64,000 bases of DNA from Paramecium sonneborni. Taxonomy: Eukaryota > Ciliophora > Oligohymenophorea > Peniculida > Parameciidae. The notes under the pieces were generated by a model. That model had not been told where the DNA came from. It worked only from the letters and a program-made list of their open reading frames with translations, and did not search any database. Position 1 is the first letter of the stretch; each line of letters begins with the position of its first letter. This document shows positions 1 to 14,600 of this stretch, one piece after another. The position numbers and the translations under genes were made by a program. The stretch spans positions 277,870 to 341,869 of the forward strand of contig CAJJDN010000059.1 in NCBI GenBank assembly GCA_905182985.1, in the 5' to 3' direction.

Positions 1-510
1 AAATTATATTCTGAAAATATTGAGTAGGAATAAAAAAGATAGTTTAATTAACTTTTATAACTTTAATAAAATTAGAAGCAGATGATTGAATAGATAAAGA
101 CAATAATCAATACTTAGGAAGAAATGAAAGAAAAAATGAGATCACAATTATCTGTAAAAATTAATTAAGATTAGAATTATGTATAAAATAGGTTCATATC
201 AGATTAAAGAGATAAATTCCTTTATCTTGCACTAACTTTATACACTAACATTGAAGATTAAAATTTTAGTACTTAATTATTTTTATTAGAATAATATGTT
301 GATGATCTAATTGAAGAAGAAAATTCCTTTCCTTTTTTTAATTAATTAAAAAATTAATTGATAAAGAATACTAAAACCTTATTTTAGATAATAAATTTCT
401 ATTTTAATCGAGAAGGTGGCAATTAAAAGTTTGAAGATAAATCATTTAATGAATAGGATATTGAAGATAAATTAAGTTTAAGCAATCTAAGTAATTATTT
501 TGATCTATGA
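1..510 (+). CDS. C-terminal part of a coiled-coil protein, function unknown
   Basis: An open frame with TAA/TAG as Gln runs from the window edge to a TGA at 508-510, giving 169 residues. The 5' end lies outside the window. The first ~60 residues are Gln/Lys/Glu-rich with heptad-like spacing and probably form a coiled coil. The rest is a mixed helical segment with an acidic patch (DDLIEEENSF) and a Ser/Asn-rich tail ending NYFDL. No intron is needed. I do not recognise a family. Long TGA-free frames arise by chance in this genome, but the hydrophobic and charged periodicity supports real coding. Confidence 0.6.
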
Positions 511-708
511 TTACAATGATTTATTTCTTTAGTTTAATTTGTATTAAAGTCAACAAATATCTAAATTCTTTTAAGAATATTATTTAGCTTATAGATAAAA
601 CTAGATAAATCAATTCATTTTTGTTGAAATTATTGAAGAGATGTAATAATTAACATTTCTGGAAATTCTAAAATTAGTTTTCTTTTTAGCAATATTTCAA
701 AATAAATG

Positions 709-1488
709 TCATTATTATTATTACTCATTTTTTACATTACTTATTTCTTCCAAAAGGGGACCATTTTCATCAAAAAATTTAGCAAAAATTTCAACTTCTC
801 CAATAAGCTTCTCATTATCTAACATAAGCAAGTCCTAAATATGGAGAATAAAATAATAGTACTTTTTCTTATTACAATTACTCTGAACATGTTTTAAAAA
901 CTGCCAATACTTCATTCATTTTTTAAATTTATTATTATTCAATATCTGTAGCTATTTTTAATCTGTCAATAAGTTAATCAACTTTTTGTGTTTTTTCAAA
1001 AAGAATAATTTATTCTTCTTCTGCATTTTTGATTTCTATTTTTAAACTTTTGTCTAAGTTTTCTAATTCATTTTACATTTTATCAACATCAAGGTCTTCA
1101 ACTTAATCCTGCATTTGATTCATATATTACGATGCTTATTATACTAAAAAGTAATAAATTGAATAATACATCTTTCTTCTAATGAATTAATTTTTTGATC
1201 ATATTTTTTTTAAGCATGTAACATTTTCTCTTAATAAATTTTGGCCATTGATTGTTCTTTTTGTTTTAATTCTTATAACTCTAGTTTTTTTATCTGGATG
1301 ATTTGATTTAGATTATTTGGATTAGATTAAGTTGGAAATTAGGAGGAAAATATTAAAGTTGTTGTTATATGATTATCTTATTAAGAATGAAGATTTTGAT
1401 CGCATTAGAAACATAGAACTATTGAGCATGTTTTGCAATTGAGAATAGCAATGTTTTGATTGCAAGATGAGCATTTTGAATAATTCAT
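709..1488 (-). CDS. B-box zinc finger plus coiled-coil protein
   Basis: Starts MNYSKCSSC and spans 241 residues after removal of two mini-introns (26 and 28 nt); the spliced length divides exactly by three. Residues ~5-35 carry C-x2-C-x8-C-x2-C-x4-C-x2-C-x4-H-x6-H, the spacing of a B-box zinc finger, with Cys in place of the usual first His. From residue ~60 to the end the protein is a continuous Gln/Glu/Lys-rich coiled coil, like TRIM proteins without a RING. The terminal tail is Gln-only, encoded by TAA. It is head-to-head with the CDKL kinase, 7 bp between start codons. A scaffold or cytoskeletal adaptor role is inference only. Confidence 0.8.
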
Positions 1489-1492
1489 TTAA

Positions 1493-3034
<1,542 letters not shown>

Positions 3035-3180
3035 TTGAAAATTTATATATTTCACGAATATTTAAATGATCATAATTTTGGAACTCCCCAACTACAATAA
3101 TGTTCAAGGAGTAGATTATCTGAATGCATTTTAATTTTAGCAAATCCCATATCACCCCAATATGTACCCCAAGAATTTCT

Positions 3181-3533
3181 NNNNNNNNNNNNNNNNNNNN
3201 NNNNNNNNNNNNNNNNNNNNNNNNNNNNNNNNNNNNNNNNNNNNNNNNNNNNNNNNNNNNNNNNNNNNNNNNNNNNNNNNNNNNNNNNNNNNNNNNNNNN
3301 NNNNNNNNNNNNNNNNNNNNNNNNNNNNNNNNNNNNNNNNNNNNNNNNNNNNNNNNNNNNNNNNNNNNNNNNNNNNNNNNNNNNNNNNNNNNNNNNNNNN
3401 NNNNNNNNNNNNNNNNNNNNNNNNNNNNNNNNNNNNNNNNNNNNNNNNNNNNNNNNNNNNNNNNNNNNNNNNNNNNNNNNNNNNNNNNNNNNNNNNNNNN
3501 NNNNNNNNNNNNNNNNNNNNNNNNNNNNNNNNN
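3181..3533. other. Assembly gap (353 N)
   Basis: A run of N. The sequence on the right repeats the sequence on the left, so the gap probably has negative real size, meaning the two contigs overlap. Open frames that run through the N are meaningless. Confidence 0.97.
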
Positions 3534-4334
3534 GTTATTTTATAAATATATAATTATTTTAGATATCTATGTAAATTACCAAAAAAAGCCATAAATTTTG
3601 TTAAAGGATTATTGAAAATGGAGCCTGCTGAACGGTTAACATGCAAATAAGCACTTCGTCATTAATATTTCGAAGATTTACCAGAAGCAGTTGAATTTAT
3701 TAGAGAATTAGAAATGTAAAATGATTAAGAAAAAAGATAAGTAAGTGCAGGTGTTCATCGAACTGCAGCATCACCTAATACATAATAGAATGTAATTAGA
3801 ACTAAAGTATTGATTCATTATATAAAATAAATAGACTAGTTTCAAAGTACCTAATTATTTGGGAAATTAGTTGAACATGCAAAATACTGCTTATAATTAT
3901 AATATATAAGGGTAGCAGCAACAAGAAAAGGATGGGAAATAAATGAAGAAAGCAGTAAAAAAATAATTTAAAATTTAGTAGTCAATAGAGAAATTGATTC
4001 CTGGATTTAAAGAATAAAAATTGAATATGAATTCAGAAACAAATAAGATGAAGGTATCAGGATAATCGCAATTTAGTCAACAATAATTATAAATGTAATA
4101 ATCTATAAAGATTCAAAACTTAAACATAATTTATAATTCTAATACTTACAATTAATTTTAGAAGAAGGGAGCATTAACAAAAAAATGATTGAAAATTTAT
4201 ATATTTCACGAATATTTAAATGATCATAATTTTGGAACTCCCCAACTACAATAATGTTCAAGGAGTAGATTATCTGAATGCATTTTAATTTTAGCAAATC
4301 CCATATCACCCCAATATGTACCCCAAGAATTTCT
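3534..4334. repeat. Right copy of the 801-bp duplication flanking the N gap
   Basis: Begins with the last long intron of the CDKL kinase and repeats its 3' end; the kinase TGA recurs at 4186-4188. It continues without a break into the complete cathepsin-like gene. This copy is therefore the one in its true downstream context, and the kinase fragment here should not be annotated as a second gene. Confidence 0.9.
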
Positions 4335-5784
4335 GACAATCCAATACTCAATGCCATTTTCAACACCCCAACCAACAACAGATACAAAGTGATTGATAAT
4401 AGTCTTCTTAGTTTTTTATGAGAAGATATATCCACCTTCATAATCATCTAATTCTTGTGTAGCATAAACTCCACAAACAATAGGACCCCTATTAAAGATT
4501 TCTATTTTCATATCCCTAGCAGTCTTAACATATCCAAATTCTGAGACATAGTATCTTTTAGCATTTTTAATAGATTCACAGCCATCTTCATTACATTGAT
4601 GACATTAATCTTCATCTGAACATCTAACTCTTTTTCCATTGATTGCTTCATAAGTATGACAATGTTCTTCAGTTATTCCATTTAAATTAGCATGTTTAAA
4701 TGTAGGTTAAGCCAATCCTCCTCCACAACTACCTCCAGACATACAATTTAACATTGATTAAACAGAAAGGATGACAACAGGATATTTATTACCTAATTTT
4801 ATATTAATTCTATCAGATAGTGAAGAAGTGACTGCATGTGCCCAACATGATCCACAATATACAGGAATATGTTAATTTCTATTATTTGTTAAATAATTAA
4901 TTCCGTCAACATTCCTCCAATCAAATTATGTTGGTACATCTTGTTTTAAATTCTTTATTGGTGTTATTATTAATTAATCTAATTATAAAAATTGAAGCAT
5001 TTCTAAATAATAAGATGTACGTTAGATAACTTTTTTCTGTTCATTATTTTTGTTCAATTTAGTAGTATTTCTTATTCCTTATGTCCAAGTATCTAATACT
5101 TCACCATAACTGCAATCTTATATTTCATCTATAGGAATATCATATAAACTTGTATATTTTGGACCTAAAGTATTTTTCACAATCCAAAATGTAGATTATG
5201 AATTAGTTCTCCAACCAACAACTTCTACATAATGGTTAGTCTAACCAACTTGACAAGATACACTAATTTAAATATTTTATTTACGGTCCATTCATAATAA
5301 TTTCTTACATTATTTCTATTTCTCCATGTAGAGTACCATATGATGATATTGTATATATGTAATAATTAGGTTATGCCCAACAACCTATATCTTCATTACA
5401 GTTCTTGCATAGAGCCATCTCATTACATTCTTCTTTTCTTGCTACATAATTTGTGCATGTTTCATCAGGTATCCAATTTTCTTTTATATATTAATATGCA
5501 TTTAATGCAGAACCAGAAATACAACCATTTGATTTTGTATCACATGATATTAATACTTAAGGTGATAAGATTATCTCAGGAAATGCTGCATTTCTTTTTA
5601 TCTTAATTCTATCACTTAATGCTCCTGTTACTGCAAATGCCCAACCTCCATTACAATATTGAGGAGAATTCTAATTTCTTGTGTATGTTAAGAAGTTCTT
5701 GCCATTTACATCTGCCCAACTGAAATTTTCAGATATTTTTAATGAATTACTTATTGCTATACCTAATAATAAGAGTTTGATCAT
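4224..5784 (-). CDS. Tandem double-domain cathepsin X/Z-like peptidase (C1), first domain inactive
   Basis: 512 residues after removing one 22-nt intron. Residues 1-14 ([14 protein letters not shown]) form a signal peptide, so it enters the secretory or lysosomal route; no propeptide is visible. Two papain-fold domains of the cathepsin X type follow. The second (from ~260) has YCGSCWAHA with the catalytic Cys, the His in [11 protein letters not shown] and the Asn in IVRNSWG, so it should be active. The first (~15-230) reads YCNGGWAFA: the catalytic Cys is Gly, and NSWG has become NTLG, while the His is kept. It is head-to-head with the VPS8 gene (99 bp) and convergent with the kinase. Confidence 0.92.
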
Positions 5785-5883
5785 TTATTTTAATTTATTT
5801 TTTAAACTTTTATTGACAGAATTTTATATAATTTAGGTTTATTTTTTTTTATTATATACATTTTATTATAAATATAATTATAC

Positions 5884-8800
5884 ATGTATTTTGATGAAAT
5901 TAATGCTGATTAACATTTAATTCTTGAAGGCATTATCAAAGAATATTAACCTTAGAAATTAAATGATTATGAACAATTAAATGACATTGAAGAATTATTA
6001 AAAGGATAACCAAATCAAGAATTATAATAATAGAGATAACCTAAAATTTCAATTCAACCAGAAATATAAGTTGAAAATCACTATACAAATGATAATGAAG
6101 AACTTTATAAATTATTATTACATCAATTCACATTAGGGGAATATCCTGTCAGTAATAGAGAAAGTATTAAATAAACTGAGCAAATTAAACATATTCCATA
6201 TATTTTAGATTACGTGGATTAATTAGAAAAAGAACCTTACCAAGTCACACAAAAATAAAATGAAGATTCTGATTTAATATAACATTATGAGAATTAGAAA
6301 CAAGCTAATAATACTTTCTAAGAAGTTAAAATGGATCGTAAAATTAAAGATCACTATTCCTAAATCTCCTAAAATGATTTTAGAATTAAATGTATTACTT
6401 GTTTTAGCACAACAATTGCAATTGGAACCACAAAAGGTTATATTTATTTGATAAATGATAAAATAATAAAATTAGAATCAGACCCCAGTATTACTACTTG
6501 TCCTATTATAAGTTTAAGATTTAATGAGGATGGACAATTTCTAGTTGCTATCTCATAATAATAAATTCTATTATACAATAAGAATAAATTTTGTAAATCA
6601 TTTCAAAAAATGACTGAAGGCATACCAATTACTATGAATATGTTAATTGGAAACAAAGATTTTGTATGCTAATTCTTAATTTGTGATTCTCTTGGCAAAG
6701 TTAATTTAATGAAAATTAGAAAAAATTTATTTACTTATGGAATAGAAAAGAATCCACTTTTAAATGATAATACTTTTGGAATTTGTCATTGTTGTGAATC
6801 TATGAAAAATAAAGATGTTTAAACAGTTTTATTTGTGTGTAAAGCTACAGTTTTAATTGCAATTGTTGAACCAAAAATATTTTTAGTTTTCAAAAAATCT
6901 TATGAAGTTAAAAAACGTTAATTATTATGTGCAAAATGGTAAATTGAAAGTGAATATCCTGTTTTAGCTGTTAGTTATGGTAAAGAAATTGAAATTTTAA
7001 AAATGAATTATGAAAATAAAGATGGAAAATTTATTACTAATTTTGAAGTTGTTTATACTTATACTTTAAATGAAGATATTTAATTCTTAACTTGGATGAG
7101 TGATAATATCTTATTTTTAAAGAATGATCGTAAAAAATATTCTTTGGTTGCTATTTCAGAAATTGCTGATAACAATGTATTAGTTGTTTAATCACAATTA
7201 TCTCAAGATGTTGCTGACTAATAAATAGGAGATGATAAAATTTAATCATTTTAGAATACAATATGTTAAAATCATAATCAATTATATTATATTTAAATTG
7301 AAGAAAATGGACATCAAAAATAGAATATCGTTCATTATCAATTAATTACTTGGTAAGATTATATTGAATAATTAACATCAAATCATAAATGGACAGAATG
7401 TATGGGTTTATGTTTATATTTATATTTGGGAAAATAATTAAAATTTGCTGGTTTACCTAGAAATGGTAGATAAGAATTCTTAAGACCTTATTTTAATGAA
7501 AGACTTAAACAATTTGTTGAGATTAGTATTTCTCATTAAACTATCAATGCTCTTATTCCAACCATTATTGAATTTATGGTTACAATTGAATCATATGAAT
7601 ATTTATTTAGAGAAATCAAATCCCTTCTTTAAAATCATAATTTAGAATTGCAATTTTACAATTGTTTAGAACCATTTATATTAAAGAATAATATCAAATT
7701 TATTCCTGATGATTCTTTGAAAGATATTATGATATATTTAATTAATTAAAAGAGTAAATTAAATATTTTGAAATAGCTAATTATTAATTTAGATATAAAA
7801 TTATTAGATCCAATAATAATTTAATAATTATGTATAGAGAATAATTTATTTACTCTCTTAATTTATATTTCTCCGAGAGTTGATGAAGATTATAAAACTC
7901 CCTTATTTAAAATGTATGCAGTATTTAGATAATTGAGTAAGGGTGATTAATTATCACTAGAGAGATATTTCAAATCTATATAAATGGAAATGACTAATAA
8001 TCAATAGATGATAGATAAAGAAATATAATTGTTAGGCTATAAATGTTTATGGAATCTTCATATGTTATTGATAGGAGAATTATTTCCTTAATAGAAAATC
8101 CCAGAAAGCCAATGGGCTTTAATAATGGCTGAAATTTTGTCTTGGCTACTATAATATGATACTTTGGAGGAATTTCTTAAAATTGATACTCCTATTTTTT
8201 TAAATGAATTATTAATTATATTTACAAATAAGGAAAAATATGAATAACTTAATACACTTAAAACCATTATTGCAGGAGAATAACTAAAAGTAGATGATTT
8301 AACATTATCTGAAATTATTATTTTATTATTAGAATCATCATCATAGAAGTTAAACATTTTAAATTAATTAAGCACTTTTGTTTATGAAATTATGAAATTA
8401 GGATATAAGATTAAATATGAACACTTTATAAATGTTCTATAGTGTCATTTTAAGGATCCTCATGTGACATTATAAACATTAGTTGAAAAAAGTAATCTAA
8501 AATTTCAAAATCTTGAATATAAGTAATAAGATTTTAATATCTTAAATAAAAATTCTAGAGATTCTGTTTTTATTGATTATATTAATAAATTTAAAGATAG
8601 ATTAATAAATGATCAAGAAACAGTCTCAATGTTAATACAGGAATCAACTTGTTCTGAAGTGTAATCAATCAGAGTAAAATCCTAGTTATATTTTATAAAA
8701 GATTAATGGTAATTTTGTTTGTAAAGTTTATTGACTTCAAATTATGAAGAAGATAAAGTAAATATATATAATTTATATAGATATTCATATTTGATTATAT

Positions 8801-10109
8801 TGAATAGATGATAAATATAGGTTAATATTCTTAAGTTAGAAATGAAATTTTATAATATGTATTAAGCATAGTTCCATAATTGGTAAGTATAAATAATGAT
8901 TATTGTTTAGGTAAGTATTTGTGCAGAAAAGTTAAGATAAACACTTTAATATTATAATGAAGAGGATTATAAGACAGCCATAGAAATGTTAGACAGTCAT
9001 CCAAATTTAAAATTGAAATTGCTATCAGAGATTATTTAAGAGAAGAGAAATAATAAGTAATTGGTTGAAGATAAATTAATGATTTCCTTCTTTAAATTAA
9101 TATGTTAATATCATCCAAATGATGCATATGAATAATTGCAACATGGAGATTTTCCTTAAGATGAATGCTTAAAGTTATGTTAGGAATATCAAATAATGAA
9201 AGGAGAAGCATTTCTTAAGGAAAGAAGTGGTCGTTATATGGAAGCTTTGAATTAATATTTTGATGTAATTTTATAATTCCAAATATTATTAGATAATTAG
9301 TATTGAATTAAAAAAGATGCAAGTTATTGAATATGATCATTAAAGTTAAATAGAATAGATTTAAATTTTAATATTGCCATGTTTAAAAATCTGTAGAGAT
9401 AATCATTCGAATGAAGAAGATAGTACAAGTTATTGGTTTACTCTTGTTATTCGTATGGTTTAGTTGAGGGAGGAATTTAAATATAATAAGAATATATTTA
9501 AATCTTTGAATAATGTGTATTAGGTGATGCTGGAGGAATTGTTGGAAAGAGTTCATCTTTACTAAATAATTATAAATATAAAAATATTATTTGGATCTTT
9601 TACTCATTTAGAGGAATTAAGAAGAACATTTAGTATGTTATTGTCTAGTTGTTCTTTTGAACTTTATAATTAACAATAATTAATTAAAGTCTTATAACTG
9701 GATTATATGAAAAATTTAATGAGTTTGTACGAGTTATAATAGATTGGAGTCAATTTTAGTCCATAATGTTAAACTTGTTTTGAAATTCGAAATTAATCTA
9801 TATTAGCTTTTATGGGATGCAGTCATCTTTATCATCATGGTTGTGCACCAAAAATTCAAAATATGATTGTTTGTGAATAATGTTTGAATGTAAATTCTTA
9901 TAAATGTATATATATAAATTAGAATAGTGAGAATATAATTAGATTCCATAGTTTAAAAAAATGGAAGATAAATGCCAACTATAAAAATGAAGGTTTAAGA
10001 GTAAAAAGAGGATGAAGAAATGACAAAGGAAGAGATTCGAATGAATCGTATAAATAAATGGAAAAGACATGATATTGAAAATGAAATTAGCGAATAATAA
10101 TATTACTGA
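5884..10109 (+). CDS. VPS8-like CORVET subunit (WD40 N-terminus, C-terminal RING)
   Basis: Roughly 1,350 residues. The N-terminal ~500 form WD40-like blades (FSTTIAIGTTKGYIYLIN, ISLRFNEDGQFLVAIS). A long helical solenoid follows, then a RING-type finger near 9772-9890 (CQTC, GCSHLYHHGC, CEQC). This order is that of VPS8, the endosomal CORVET tether subunit that binds Rab5. Several mini-introns lie between 8755 and 9600; I did not place them all. In the sequence as given the frame hits TGA at 10013-10015. Removing one A from the run at 10003-10007 extends it by a charged tail (KEDEEMTKEEIRMNRINKW) to the TGA at 10107-10109. VPS41 is an alternative, but the RING context favours VPS8. Confidence 0.75.
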
Positions 10110-10703
10110 GTTTGTATTTATTAAAAATAATTAAATTTAAACAAAAAAAATTTAAAGATAATCTTAATATAAATATGTTTCTTTCGATCTTTATTATTTT
10201 CAAGACTTTTAAAATACACATTGTATCTTATATAAAATTTTTATAATTTTGGATAATGAAAGATTTCAGTTGAATTTATTCAATTTTAAATTGGTTTATT
10301 AACTTTCTTATACTCAAGAAACGATGAGTCTATTAAAAAATATTAGGATTTCTAAATTGGAATATAGTATTAGAAATCTACTTAAATCTTTTTATTAAGA
10401 TTAAAGGATCTTTAGTGAGACTATATTATAATTAGTACACTTAATAATAACATTATATTGTTGGGTTGAGATAATGATAAATTAATCATTTTTATTCTAA
10501 TAAAGGAATATAAATTATGATTATGAGATTTTATTATTTGAAAAGTTGTATTAAATATTGATTTAAAATGATGTTAAGATAAGGTATTGTGGGCTGTGAT
10601 AATATATATGAAAAGATTAAGCTAGGTTAGTATATTTTGGAGTGAAAAAATGATATAATTATAAGAGGATTTGATTTAGAAAATATTTTTATTATTATTT
10701 GAT
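10110..10703. other. Mostly non-coding stretch between VPS8-like gene and small MGC gene
   Basis: About 590 bp of very AT-rich DNA. A TGA-free plus frame runs from 10069 to a TGA at 10597-10599 (176 codons). It has no recognisable domain, would overlap the likely VPS8 tail, and is of a length that chance can produce here. I see no tRNA, repeat or other structure. Confidence 0.4.
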
Positions 10704-10970
10704 ATGGGTTGTTAAAGTTCTAAGGTTGATGAAGAAATGATTAAAAGTAGAAATAGAGAAAGTGAAGGTAATCAATAGAAAAAAGGAGAGAAATAATAAA
10801 AATAGTCAGATCATAATCAAGTGGATGGATATTTTAGAGAAGAGACGAATAAGAAAGAGAAGATGTTAACATTACCTAGAGAGGATAGATAATTTTAAGA
10901 AGATGGGCATAATTTGGATAAAAACAAAGAAAAGAAAAAATCTAATAAACCAACGAAAGCTGCTTTTTGA
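10704..10970 (+). CDS. Small MGC protein, candidate N-myristoylated/palmitoylated
   Basis: 88 residues, no intron. It starts MGCQSSKVDEE: Gly2 followed by Cys3 and Ser6 is the standard context for N-myristoylation with palmitoylation, so membrane anchoring is likely. The rest is Lys/Glu/Gln-rich and probably disordered, ending KPTKAAF. No enzyme domain. It ends 24 bp before the stop of the convergent cyclophilin gene. The ORF is short, but the acyl motif and composition support it. Confidence 0.65.
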
Positions 10971-10994
10971 TATTATTATGTTATTGAATATGTA

Positions 10995-11657
10995 TCAATG
11001 ATGACTTTACAAATTCCAAATATTTGGTTCTTCAATTGCATCATATTTATGATATTCATGTTCAGTAATGATTCCACTATGTTTAATAAGAACAGTCTTT
11101 TTAGGAGCCCCAGATAATCCACCTAATAAAAAGTATAAAAAGTACGATTACCTAATTTTTCAATAGCTCTGACATGTTAAAATCCATATATAACTTCTCC
11201 AAAAGCAACTGATTTTCTATCTAACCATTCAGCAGGACCTAAAGTAATTATGAATCCAGCATCATTGCTATTGATTTTAGGATTTGAAGTTGTGAGTAAT
11301 CCTGCTCTATCATGTTTGATTCTATAATTTTCATCAGGGAAAGTTCTTCCATAGATAGATCCTCCTAATGTACCACCCCATAATCCTCTAAATGGTAAAA
11401 TCTTATTTATTTATGAACCTTCATAATGAAGTTTCTTGCCATCTACTTAAACTCCTTAAGCAATTCTCAAAAAGTTTGTTGCTGTCTTTGGTGCTACATT
11501 ATCAAAGAGCTATATTATTAATCAAATATATATATACTTAAAAAACTATTCTGCCTAAAGGATTACCACCTACATCAATATCAAAAAATACTCTTGTTAG
11601 TGGATTTGGATGAGCAGGTGGAACTGAAATGGGGAATATTCGTCCAATTCTAAACAT
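10995..11657 (-). CDS. Cyclophilin-type peptidyl-prolyl isomerase, divergent active site
   Basis: 201 residues after removing introns of 28 and 29 nt; spliced length divides by three. The fold is clear: VFFDIDVGGNPLGRIVFQLF, APKTATNFLRIAQG, NDAGFIITLGPAEWLD, VAFGEVIYGF. Against cyclophilin A the catalytic Arg is missing (NKILPFRGLWGG where family members have FHRxxxxFMxQGG), and the His of KHVVFG is Ser (KSVAFG); the Trp is kept. Low or no isomerase activity is inferred. The C-terminus is extended (EHEYHKYDAIEEPNIWNL). It starts 27 bp after the stop of the giant upstream gene on the same strand. Confidence 0.88.
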
Positions 11658-11683
11658 ATGTATAATAATAATTAAATAGTTTA

Positions 11684-14600
11684 TCAAATGTAATTCATTT
11701 ATATACATTTTATCACTTTTTGGTAAATATTTACTTAAGCATATCCTCTAAAGTTATTATATAATTAATATAACCCTAACAATATTATATTAATTATTAC
11801 TCTAAGTTCTTTATCTTCCTTAAATAAAAGGGGACAAGATTCATTAGCTTTTAATTTTACATTCTTTTAACTGATCAAAGAAGAAGCATTCTCTGATACT
11901 ACAGCAATATTTAATCTAATTATTAACACATTTGAATGAACAAAGAACTAAGTCTAACCAAATCTAAAGATAGCATCCATTCCTTCTAATTTATTTGATT
12001 TAATTGGGAACACCTATTAAAATATTAAAATTAAATATTTACAGAATTTTAATGAACTTCATTTATTTCTACATAATAGAATCTAAATTTATCTAATTCA
12101 TTTTCTAATATCAAATCTCCAATTTTTAAAAGAATCTTTTTCAACAATGCCCATTCACTTAATATACTTGTTGAAGTAGATAATTTACATCCTAAAATAA
12201 TTTAAATATTATTATTTACTTTTTCCAGTAGTTTATTAAAGAATTCTTGTTAATTTGAATAGAATAATTTCAGTAAATGACAATACATTGAATGTGAATT
12301 TGATTATATGATTTAGTTGTATTTGAACTGACCTGAACAAATATTCTATCATATATAAAGGATGTGCTTCTGGAGAATGTACAAATTTATATTCTTCTGT
12401 AAATCCTTTTTCTCTTTTTACTTTGCTTCTTATTAATGGCCAAGATACTATTTATGGAGCGACATCTCTTAGATTTTACAATTCCTCTTCACTTGGTGAT
12501 TGAGTGAGGAAATCATCCAATGATTAAGCATAGGAATTCAAATCATACTAAAATTTAAAATCATTCTTACACAAGCTTATTGAATGATAGATAATTGATC
12601 ATATTTCTAATTGAATTATTCATCTGTCATTACATCAGGAATATATTAATAAACCTATAAATTAACAATTGGGAATAATTCTGGGAATGATTAATCGACC
12701 TAAATACTCTATTTGTATTAAGTATTTCTTTATCTTGGTTAATAATTACTATAAGGAACAGCTAAACATATAATTTGATAATTTACGATATAGTTTATCC
12801 TAATATTTCAATTTGATGTCTGGTCTGATTCTGGAACTATACAATACCCAATTTTAATTACAAATTGATACTTATACTTCTGTATCATTACTTTCTGTTT
12901 ATACTATCCCATCTCTTAATTCTTTGAGTATCTTAAGAGAGTTTGCATCTTCATTTTCTTATAATAAATTATTATAAATGTCTAGACTTTGAATAGTTTG
13001 ATCTAAATAAAAATTATTGCAATAATGTAATTCCCTATATTCTCTGAAATTTTCCTTAGTCAATTTACTTTTTAATTAAATATAATCAATATTATCTGAT
13101 CCACTTAATTGAGCCACTTTGAATTCTGGATAGGAACATAGATTATTTATATGAAGTATGTAATTATCATAATAAATAGATTCTATAGTTTTAACTACTT
13201 CTTCAATATATCTTAATTATAATTATGCCACAGGATATGGATTATTTGGAATGGTGCTTTTCTATATATTATAGGTGATTTCAAAAAAGAAGTGATGTTA
13301 TTAATCAATGCCATCAAGCATACTATCATCAGCTTCTTTTTTGTATTCATAGACAATAGGTTCTAATTTATTAGATACTTTGAATTTAAAGCTAAATTAA
13401 GTATTTATTGTGAATTGAGGATTTACGAGTTTCTCATCTTTATAATATGACATAGTAGTAATGTTTGGATTAACCTTTTATCTTGCAAATTCAACATCAC
13501 TTTCAAATTTATCAATTTAATTGAGTATTTATTTACAATAGTTAAGAATACAAATGACATTAATCCATTTATCATTTGTAAATGATCCTTGATTTTAATT
13601 TGTTCTACTATTATCAAAGAATTTTTATAAGAAATCTGCACTCAATTATTTTTTCTCTGTTTATATACAGAATTTCTATAATTCTACTTATAATTTCTAA
13701 TCTTTTTCTAATGTATGAGATACAACAGATTTCTTATATCTTGATAAACATCTATAAGCAGGACAATCTAATAATTTATCAATATAGGTTTAATATCCAT
13801 CAAAAGGAGTTTAAAGAACAGATGAAATTAAAACTTAATAAACTTCACTTTATTCAGCATGTCTTTTATTTTCATTTTAAGTTAAAACATCTTTAATATG
13901 TTTAATGTCTTCAATTTATTATTATTTTAATTCTTTAGCCTTTAATTCGACTTATTCAATAAATTAAAGATTAAATGGTTCTTTGAATCCATCTTTTAAT
14001 AATCTAGCTTTTCTGACTGGATCAATTTCTAGTGGAATAGATTATGGACTAACTGATTCATAAAAAATTAAATATCTTTGAATTAATCTGAAAGTCTCTT
14101 CATTAGTCGTAGCAAATAATAGTAATTGTAAAAAGATTTGGAATCTGAATTAATAATTACATTCATTAATAATAGCTTTTCTTAAACTTTTTTCAGATTC
14201 TACAAATTTTTATTCTTTGGATCCCTTTTACTTCTTTCTTCTCTACATAATTTTTTTAGTTTTCTTAACTTTAGGTTTTTATTCCACAGATGCTTATTAA
14301 ACAAGAGGTTAAACTCTTGCTTAAGCAATTTTTGGTTAATCTTCAACTCCACGAGTTCTAGGTGCACCATCATCTTATTATTATTATTATTCTTCATTTG
14401 GTCCTTCATCTGCTTATTATACACTAACCAATCCATTATTTGCTGGTTATTTTTCTTATGTTTCTTATTAAGGTGGTTCTTATGCTTCATCTAATTTATC
14501 TTATTAATTATCTTCTTAATCTTCTTCATCATCTGTTACTTCAACTTCATATTCTTCATATTCACTCTCCTCTTATTCAACTTATTTTAATTCTTCTTAT

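Noticed and set aside
3124..3594. ORFs running through the N gap.
   Set aside because: Made of undetermined bases and joined across a duplicated edge.
5884..10109. VPS41 or another HOPS/CORVET subunit instead of VPS8.
   Set aside because: WD40 N-terminus with this C-terminal RING and the length fit VPS8 better, though a profile search is needed to be sure.
10069..10599. A 176-codon TGA-free plus frame.
   Set aside because: Overlaps the likely VPS8 tail, has no domain, and such lengths occur by chance when TGA is the only stop in AT-rich DNA.
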